Source: Muscardinus avellanarius (lineage: Eukaryota; Chordata; Mammalia; Rodentia; Gliridae). From it: DNA of 64,000 bases. Positions within the stretch are counted from its first letter, which is position 1. Each line of letters starts with the position of its first letter. The notes under the pieces were generated by a model, which was not told where the DNA came from, ran no database searches, and was given only the letters and a program-made list of their open reading frames with translations. The stretch covers positions 126,168,895 through 126,232,894 of the forward strand of contig OY726557.1 of the NCBI GenBank assembly GCA_963383645.1, written 5' to 3'. Below, in pieces: positions 57,045 to 64,000 of this stretch. Position numbers and translations under genes: made by a program.

Positions 57045-57135
57045 CTTCCGGTCGCGACCGCGCGCCAGAGTGAGAACGGAAGCTGTCGCTCTGCGTCACT
57101 AGCGCGCGGGGCCTCATGGGAGGTGCAGTCACTTG
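57045..57135 (-). other. PUS3: PUS3 non-coding exon 1 and CpG promoter
   Basis: On the minus strand a strong donor CCGGAAG|GTAAGTGT sits at 57045/57044 at the edge of a CpG-rich patch (about 56.8-57.2 kb) with several CGCG steps. Just upstream lies actacttttcccacaa, which loosely resembles the ZNF143/SBS promoter motif. The start site is probably 57.1-57.15 kb. The 5' boundary given is approximate. Confidence 0.6.
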
Positions 57136-57179
57136 TGGGAAAAGTAGTTCTGAGGCCCGGGTGCGGCTAGACGCCGAAA

Positions 57180-57930
57180 TTGCCTCCCTCTAGGTCTTTC
57201 AAAGCAACCACTCTTTCTCCACCCGAGAGGGCAGGATCTGGAGCCTGTGCAAGGACAAGAACAAAACGGGAAATTCTAGTGCGGCGTTAAGTAATAGAAA
57301 AGAGGTGCCTTTCAACTGCAACCTTTCATCCTTACTTGAAAATTACGAGACTGAAGACCCTAGCCTGATTTTGTACCGTGTTTAATCGGTACAAAGTTAT
57401 CACTGAGAGACGAAAACATTTACTATTAAAATTTAAATGTAGCCTCAAAACAAATGACTAGAGGGCCCTGCAGTATATGGACTCTGACGCTCAGAGAGTT
57501 ACTTCAGCACCACGGAGAGATCACGGCCACAGCGGAACTTGGGTTTTTGTTTCTTTCCCCAATTCCAGAGCCGCTACCCCATCTCTGAAATCTCAAATTC
57601 CAATCAGAAAACTGGAAAAGAAATCTGCTTCTTTTGTCCACACTTAAGTCATCAGTACAAGGGCTCCATCCCGGATGGTGCAGCTATCTTTAGTAGGTAG
57701 AAGTTGTACTGAAAGGCAAACGGTTTTCTCGGCGTTGCTTTAAGGATAGACATCTCAGAATGGAAATTCAAGTAAGCAATACGGGGAATCATCGCAGCCT
57801 TCTAAGAGCAGAAACGGAAGCCAGCATTTGGAGTCTGCATCCTTCACGCTCGAGATCATCAAATCAACCTCATTCTGTTCCTTTCTTACATTTTGCGATG
57901 CGCAGGCAGAAACCCGTGGGAACACAGGTG
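57180..57930. other. spacer between PUS3 and DDX25 promoters
   Basis: No repeat and no ORF with gene-like features; a shared regulatory region is possible. Confidence 0.45.
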
Positions 57931-57939
57931 TGCGATGCC

Positions 57940-58172
57940 GCCTCGCCACCGGGAAAACTGTCCGGGTGGTGTGTAGAGGAGTTAGAAGTCTCGGGTCAGC
58001 AGGGGAGCGGCCCTCGAGTCGGGGCTGAGACCCGCAGCCCGCGGTCGGCCGCGCCTCCCCCTCCCCCCGCGGCGGCCGCGCCTGCGCACCGCGGGCCGAG
58101 CGAGCCCATTGGCGGCCGGGGGGCGGCGCCGCGGCGGTGGAGCACGTGCGGGGCGGGGCAGCGGTCGCAGCT
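57940..58172 (+). promoter_or_regulatory. DDX25 CpG-rich promoter
   Basis: A GC-rich block directly before the DDX25 ATG. It contains a reverse CCAAT box (ATTGG, 58108-58112), a CACGTG E-box (58143-58148) and a GC box (gggcgggg, 58151-58158). There is no TATA box. The start site is probably in the last 60 bases. Confidence 0.7.
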
Positions 58173-58235
58173 ATGGCGTCGTTACTTTGGGGAGGCGACG
58201 CGGGGGCGGCGGAGAGCGAGCGGCTGAGCAGCCAC
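58173..58235 (+). CDS. DDX25: DDX25 exon 1 (21 codons)
   Basis: The ATG at 58173 follows the GC-rich promoter. The exon ends AGCAGCCAC|GTAACC, phase 0. Confidence 0.9.
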
Positions 58236-59980
58236 GTAACCGCCACCGCACCGGGAGGGCGGGGGCGGGACAGGGACTCCGGAGGGCGGCGTGAGGGCCC
58301 CGAGTGGTGTCAAGCGGAGGGGAGATGCGGGTGTGGAAGAGGGCCCTGGAAGAGGAGCCGCCTAGAGACCAGACCTTTGGTTTGAAAGGGCCCAGTGAAG
58401 ACACCCGGAAATCCAGGGGGGGAAGGCAGCTAGCATTCCCATCTGGACTCCGAGATTCCTTCCGGCTCTCTTCTTTAAGCTAGCTTCCACCTTGTATCTG
58501 CAAATGCGTTTTCCTAGTTATCATCCCCTTGCCCATGCTGTGACCTCCAAGTACCAGAGGCCCAACCAAGAGGAACTACATTTCTGGAATTTCATCTCCA
58601 GAAAGTCTCTTCCGATTTGAGAATAATTCATTCGGGAGACCTATTCCTGAAACAAACCCATTAGTTCTTAGCATTGCAAAGGAAACCGTTTTGGGGTGTT
58701 TTCCCTGAACCCCTTCCAACCTCTTCCCTGTTGTAGGAGAGCACTGGGCTGCTTGAGGGCTTGCTTCTTAATATTGGTTGAAATTTGTATCTTTCAATAG
58801 TTTTCAAGCCTCATCCACCCCCGGAAGAACCTTCGGGGTATTAGAAATACCACAGTCCCAAACATAGGTGAGTGCTATTAGGGTAAAACAGACTGGCCTT
58901 AATTAAGTAAAAAGCTTTGCTTTCATTATGTCCCTGCCAGCTGAAATACCTTTGGTTCGCTTAATTTAACATTCAGCACCCTCCACTACTCTCCAGATCG
59001 TTTTTATTCTTTATTCCATGGGAAGGCTCTTTCACATACTCTTCTATACTTTGGGAAATTGGGAAGGAAAATTGGAAAAGGGCGCTACCTTTATGTTCAG
59101 CATTTATGTTTACATTTATTGTTTCTCTTCTGTCCTTTTTAGATGGTTCTCTTAATAACACCGAAGAAGAAGATGAAGATGATGTAGGTAGGAGATAAAT
59201 TCATTGGCATGCATCTGCTAGCATTTTGTTTCAGTGTATCGCTTTCACAATGTGAAATGGCTAATTCCTCAGATGGAAAAGAACAATCTTTGGTTCTCTT
59301 TTCTTTCCCAGTAGTGAATATCAAGAAATACTGAATTAGGAGAGGAGGGGGTATGTTTCTTTAGAGTAAGTTGAAATGGAATAGGTAAGGAGTTAAGAAT
59401 TTCCCACTGGCAGAGAATGATGGAGATAAATGTTGACTTGCTTGATATTAGAAATTAGGGTAACAGCAGAACATAAAAAAAACTGATCTTATTAAAGAAG
59501 GAATTCTCAGTGCTATGCCATTTTTTCTAGAACCTTCTTTTAGAAGAAAGATGAGAGTAAGCTCAGTTGTTTGATATACAACCACTATAGGAGAGAGAGA
59601 GCAACTTGTTAGATGTAATTCAGGAGACTTGATGTGCCACTTTTTATTTTTGGTTTCTAGTGGATTTGGCAGCTAATTCACTATTAAACAAGTTAATCCG
59701 TCAGTCCTTAGTTGAATCGAGTCACCGAGTAGAAGTATTGCAAAAGGATCCCAGCTCTCCACTCTACTCAGTAAAAACATTTGAAGAATTGAGGCTGTGA
59801 GTATTTTAAATCTTTTAGTATGGGAAAATGCTAAAGTGCAGCACAGAATAAAGTAATCTGCTAAGAATAAAAAACATAATTGTATTTTAATATTCATTAC
59901 TAAGGTGGATGTGGCAACTTTGTATGCAATTTAAAAAGAATTCTAAGATAACCTAGTTGCTTAGCACATTGAGAACACTG

Positions 59981-60033
<53 letters not shown>

Positions 60034-62293
60034 GGGTGGAACCCAGAGGCTTTTCTACCTCCGGGCTATACTCCCAGACCTATTTTTTATACTTTATTTG
60101 GAAATAGGGTCTCACTAAGTTGCTGAGAGCCTCACTAAGTAGCTGAGGCTGGCTTTGAACCTGTGCGATCCTCCTGTCTTAGCCTCCCAAGTGCTGGGAT
60201 TACAAGCATGTGCCACCACGCCCAGCTAAATTGAGAACATTTTTGATGGTAAAATATTTTAATCTTATGGTGCAAAGGAAGATAGCTGAGGCAGGCACAG
60301 CCCTATTGTCACTGTCAATATCAGAGTCCAGATACAGAGGCATTGATGACCCTAACATCTAGCCTCACCCCCTTTAGATAAGTTACTAGTTTTTACTTTC
60401 CTGACTATATTTATTCTCAAATGGTATTAAAAAGAATAGCTTTCCCAAGTGGATTTGTACTCCCTAGGACTTTATCAATTGACATTAAGGAAATATAGTT
60501 TAACCAAGAGACAGAGTTACGGTTATATTTTACCCAATCAGGGCCATTTTGTCCATCCTGCATGGTAACATTTTGGCAACCAGCCAGAAAGTCCAGACAG
60601 ACCCTTTCCACATAGTCTTTAACCAGTTGCTAATATTGAGAATCTATGGACCAGGCTAAAGAGCCTCAGAGCCACTTTTCCCAGGGAATCAACACCAGGA
60701 CTTTACCCTGCTCAGCACTGCTGACCTTTCAGCACATAATTTTACTTTTTCAGTAGAGAAATGAATTAGGGGTCAAGAAGTCATCTTATTTGGTGAGTAA
60801 TTTCAGCACAAGTGACCATATTTCTGTTTCTCCTTCGCTCTGGTTTGGCTTTCATTACAAGGGTCCTGGTCAGTATTTGACTTCCAGCAGAAAGCCTTGG
60901 TTTGGTAACATGGGCTGTGCAAAGAGTAAAATTCCAAAATCCTGATGCCTAGATGTTTCCTAAATGGTATAAAAGACCTATGATTAATAATTGGTTGCCA
61001 GTCATATAACAATTCATCTACCATCCAATTGTGCATGTCATTAAAGGTGGAAGTGGTCTGACCCACTGGCTTTATCCTCCTTCTAACATTTTTTTGGGGG
61101 GTGGGAAGGAAGAAGTGTGGTATTGGGGATTGAACCAAGGAGCATTCTACCTCCAAACTATACCCTCAGCCCTATTTTATCTTTACTTTGAAACAGGGTC
61201 TTGCTAGGTTGATGAGAGTCTCACTGCTTGCTGAGGCTGTCCTGGAAACTGTGATCCTCCTCTCTCAGCCTCCCAGTGTGTGCCACCATGCTCAGCTTAA
61301 CATTTTGCAAAACTCTGGGAAAGATGCATTTTAAAATACTTTGAGGCAGATCACAAGTTCAAGACCAGTCTGGGTTAGTTAGAGGACCCTATCTACAGAT
61401 AAAATAAAAAGGACTGGCATGTAGCTCAGTGGTAAAACACTTGCCTAGCATATACAAGGCCCGGGATTCAAGTCACGGTAACACACATGCACGTGCACGC
61501 ACACATGTGTACACACACACACACACACACAAACCGCTTCAGAAGGGTAAGGTAACAGAAAATAATCACCTCAATAAAACTTTGTCTTTTCTGAAAATTG
61601 CCATTAAAAACACCAGTGTCATCCACAAAGTGGAACTGAACAATAAATGTTACTTAGCTCTCTGCTTCTGTGGAAAATATAACTCTCCTGAAAAACTGAC
61701 ATGCTCCTTTTAGCAAATGATTTTTTTTCTCTTTTTGCTTTAACAGAAAGTTCAACTTTGTATCCTTACCACTGTCCTTGCCAAGGTTTATAGCATAGCT
61801 TCTTATTTTAGTAATCCAGCTGTAGAGGCATGATTGTTTATGTTTTAGAGTTGAAGTATGAATGATATATTTCTAAATATTGCTTCTAAAGTGGCTTAAT
61901 ATAGAAATATGCCTTTAAAATATATATTTCTGAAGCTTCTGACAAACCATAGGTTTTAAGTGTTTGATAACTTTTCTTTTATAGAAAGGAAGAGTTACTG
62001 AAAGGGATCTATGCAATGGGATTTAACAGGCCATCCAAAATCCAAGAGATGGCTCTTCCTATGATGCTGGCACATCCGTGAGTTTCCAGGGTAGTGGTAT
62101 TCCAACTTCGTTATTTATAGTCTCTTTTTTTCAATTTATGCCCAGGCTCACATGTTCAGTTTAGGCCCAGTGATCTCCTCTTTTCTCCAGACCCCAGAAC
62201 CTCATAGCACAGAGCCAGTCTGGAACAGGAAAGACAGCTGCCTTTGTCTTGGCCATGTTAAGCAGAGTGAATGCATTGGAGTCATTCCCGCAG
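58173..62293 (+). CDS. DDX25: DDX25 (GRTH) DEAD-box RNA helicase, N-terminal six exons (gene runs off window)
   Basis: Join of 58173-58235, 58801-58867, 59143-59187, 59661-59796, 61985-62077 and 62191-62293, 507 nt or 169 codons, all introns GT-AG. The N terminus [18 protein letters not shown] is the expected start. It continues with an acidic stretch (EEEDEDDV, 51-58), a leucine-rich segment from residue 61 ([14 protein letters not shown]) that coincides with the reported nuclear export signal, and a Q-motif region ([15 protein letters not shown], 116-130; Gln124). The last visible exon holds motif I/Walker [11 protein letters not shown] (141-150). DEAD, SAT and later motifs lie beyond the window. 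Known role: a gonadotropin-regulated testicular helicase that exports and stores mRNAs during spermatid development. No disabling change is seen in the visible part. Confidence 0.95.
58236..58800 (+). other. DDX25: DDX25 intron 1
   Basis: Bounded by GT at 58236 and AG at 58800. The first ~150 bp are still CpG-rich. Confidence 0.85.
58801..58867 (+). CDS. DDX25: DDX25 exon 2
   Basis: The acceptor is atctttcaatag and the donor ACATAG|GTGAGT. It encodes [19 protein letters not shown] plus PNI, phase 1 out. Confidence 0.9.
59143..59187 (+). CDS. DDX25: DDX25 exon 3 (acidic)
   Basis: The acceptor is ctgtcctttttag and the donor GATGTAG|GTAGGA. The exon is 45 nt and encodes [14 protein letters not shown] after a split Asp codon. 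Confidence 0.9.
   Translation: MVLLITPKKKMKMM
59661..59796 (+). CDS. DDX25: DDX25 exon 4
   Basis: The acceptor is tttttggtttctag and the donor AGGCT|GTGAGT. It encodes the leucine-rich segment and the [20 protein letters not shown] block. Confidence 0.93.
59978..60229 (-). mobile_element. B1-dID SINE with (GT)n tail and TSD, DDX25 intron 4
   Basis: attgagaaca at 59968-59977 and 60230-60239. Confidence 0.88.
60300..61080. other. unassigned segment in DDX25 intron 4
   Basis: Two minus-strand ORFs of 64 and 117 codons overlap here, but neither has a recognised domain. Base composition is more balanced than the intron around it; an old LTR or LINE is possible. Confidence 0.35.
61098..61297 (-). 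mobile_element. B1-dID SINE
   Basis: gtggtattggggattgaacc start; taacattttt/taacatttt flanks. Confidence 0.8.
61352..61531 (+). mobile_element. truncated B1 plus canonical ID half, (CA)n tail
   Basis: atgtagctcagtggtaaaac then acttgcctagcatatac is a near-canonical ID body. Confidence 0.75.
61985..62077 (+). CDS. DDX25: DDX25 exon 5 (Q motif)
   Basis: The acceptor is cttttctttatag and the donor CATCC|GTGAGT, 93 nt. It contains [20 protein letters not shown], the adenine-sensing Q-motif region. Confidence 0.93.
62191..62293 (+). CDS. DDX25: DDX25 exon 6 (Walker A)
   Basis: The acceptor is ctcttttctccag and the donor CCGCAG|GTAAGA. It encodes [19 protein letters not shown], which includes motif I. 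Intron 6 continues past the window end. Confidence 0.93.
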
Positions 62294-62489
62294 GTAAGAA
62301 AGGGCTGCTGGAGAGCTGCAAATCCTTGCACTGATAGCGATATTTTAGTAGTAGGTAATATTACTGTAAGTATACTATTAGGACTACTGCAATGGTATGG
62401 TGATATGTAGAATAGGCATTGTTTCACAACATCATAGAGCACTGGGCAGCAGTGATGGTTGTAATCTCAGTCTCTTTACCTACTAGTCT

Positions 62490-62640
62490 CTTTACCAGCT
62501 AGACAAATGTCTCAGGCAAGTTAGTTAATCCTTCTGTTTGCTTGTCTGTGAGGACAGGAATCATAGTTGATCTGTTCACCCTTGAATCCTAACACCAAGC
62601 CAATGCCTGGCTTGTAGAAAACACTCATTAAACATTGAAT
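62490..62640 (+). mobile_element. possible MIR/L2 fragment
   Basis: Ends with ..atgcctggcttgtagaaaacactcattaaacattgaatgaatg, the usual old-repeat 3' signature. Confidence 0.45.
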
Positions 62641-62719
62641 GAATGAGTAGTTTTCTCATAGGGCCATGGTGTGGGTTCAGTCACACAACATAAACTTTTA
62701 TTTAATACTGTGCCTGGCA

Positions 62720-62900
62720 TAAAGTAAACAGGCAGTGTAATGGCTTTTTGGCAGTGGGGCCAGTTTACCTCACTGACGAATTTAGCAGAGAAGGAAGCTG
62801 ACATACAGAGAGGTCAGTGGCTTTGCCGAGGCCACACAGTGTGGCTGATTGAGGACTGGCACCCAACTCACAGTTCTCCTAGCCTAGTATCCACTCATGC
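62720..62900 (-). mobile_element. MIR SINE fragment
   Basis: ..gaagctgacatacagagaggtcagtggctttgccgaggccacacag.. is the MIR core region. Confidence 0.55.
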
Positions 62901-63135
62901 AAAGTGTCTTTCAGGCTTTCCCTCTTCCTCCAAAGAGTGCTGGCTGACTCCTTTGACAAGCTGACTTCCCAAAATGCTAATTGCTGTGAGGAAGATTAGG
63001 GCTTTCTCAGCAAGTTTGTGTTAAGATCAGCAGGGTTAGCTATAAATACACTTAAGGTCAGGCATAGGAAATCTTGTGCTTTTTTGACAAGGTTGGTGAA
63101 ATTAAGGTTTGATGTTTTCAGTCAGAGTTATTCAA

Positions 63136-63310
63136 GGTAGTTGAGTGTGGTGATACATGTCTGTAATCTCAATACTTGGGAGGCTGAGACAGGAGAACTG
63201 CAGGTTTGAGGCGAGTTTGAGCAGTTTAGCAAGAGTTTCAAAATAAAAAAGGGATATAGCTTAGGGTAGAATGCCCTTGGATTCAATCCTCAGTACCAAG
63301 AAATAAAATA
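63136..63310 (+). mobile_element. B1-dID SINE (diverged)
   Basis: ggtagttgagtgtggtgatac start; ends ggattcaatcctcagtacc. Confidence 0.78.
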
Positions 63311-63376
63311 AAAGATTATTCAGAATAAACTGTGCTCGAGCACCTGTTGAAAAATGTACATGAAAACTATTTTTAG

Positions 63377-63590
63377 AAGCCCGGTGTGGTGGCGCACGCT
63401 TGTAATCCCAGCATTTGGGAGGCTGAAACCAGAGGATCGCGGTTCGTGGGCAGCCTCAGCTACTTGGTGAGGCTCTTTGCAACTCAGTGAGATCCTGTTT
63501 AAAAAATAAAGAATAAAAAAGAGAGCTGGGGGGTGTAGCTCAGAGGTAGAATGCCCTTGGGTTTCATCCCCAGTACTGGAAAGAAAAAAA
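63377..63590 (+). mobile_element. B1-dID SINE with TSD
   Basis: AAAACTATTTTTAG at 63363-63376 and 63591-63604. Confidence 0.9.
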
Positions 63591-64000
63591 AAAACTATTT
63601 TTAGCACTTTGGCTCTGTTTTCTATCACGGACTCCTAACTGAAGTGCATAAATGCATTAGGTATTACCATTTTATTCCACGCACATCTTCATTCATACGC
63701 TGCCATTTTTAGGGGAGATGGAATAACAAATGAAAGAGTTTGAAAGAATGTTGTTCTGACATGATTAGATAGGTAGATAGATCATATATCAGTGGATTTG
63801 ATTGAGCAGAGTTTCCTGGAAAGAGACAGATTCTTACTATCAGGCAAGAAGTTTAGCAGCTCAGGCTCAAGCTGTGATTTGGTCCTGCTTTCTCTTATTG
63901 ATTCCAACTCTATATCCCATTCTTTTACTAAAAGAGGGTGACTGTAACTTGTGTTTCTAAATAACCCTTTAGAGAGGAATATACATTTTTAAAAAGCTGT

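Noticed and set aside
57755..58246. overlapping 163- and 155-codon ORFs on both strands
   Set aside because: They run through the CpG-rich DDX25 promoter, lack family features and conflict with the DDX25 start.

Overview
This is a mammalian nuclear genomic window, almost certainly from a squirrel-like rodent. The evidence is two-fold. First, it carries dozens of dimeric B1 + ID-type SINEs (7SL-derived left half with the tggtggc..cacttgtaatccca core, A-rich linker, and tRNA-derived right half ending in ggttcaatccccagtacc), a combination known from squirrels and dormice. Second, the spliced genes PATE4, HYLS1, PUS3 and DDX25 lie in the same order as on human 11q24.2. Protein-coding exons make up under 5% of the window; the rest is introns, spacers and several generations of transposons.

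Layout. 1-6 kb: two copies of a GC-rich, VNTR-containing composite retroelement (1-1330, cut by the window edge; 4285-5886, with a perfect 14-bp target-site duplication), plus SINEs and old LTR pieces. 7.97-17.88 kb: two L1 LINEs head to tail at one target site; the first is full length but decayed, the second has two large internal deletions. 18.2-19.3 kb: older L1 pieces. 20.4-26.9 kb: a three-exon secreted three-finger protein gene of the PATE family (best call PATE4). 27.1-30 kb: a MaLR LTR and a third composite-element copy in reverse orientation. 30-40 kb: SINE-rich spacer with MaLR, MER5-like and L2 fossils. 40.3-41.25 kb: a CpG island that is the probable HYLS1 promoter.

46.3-57.1 kb: PUS3 (minus strand) and HYLS1 (plus strand) interleave. 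The HYLS1 coding exon (53240-54142) lies in the first intron of PUS3, and PUS3 coding exons lie in the last introns of HYLS1. 57.9-64 kb: a second CpG-rich promoter drives DDX25, whose first six coding exons (169 codons, to the Walker A motif) are visible before the window ends inside intron 6. The PUS3 and DDX25 promoters are head to head about 1 kb apart.

The genes do not form one pathway. PATE4 is a reproductive-tract secreted protein, HYLS1 a centriole/cilium protein, PUS3 a tRNA pseudouridine synthase and DDX25 a testis DEAD-box helicase. The most novel object is the composite element: GC-rich repeat A, three ~180-bp units, GC-rich VNTR B and an L1 3'UTR-like tail with no ORF. Its architecture resembles primate SVA/LAVA elements but appears built from rodent L1 parts.
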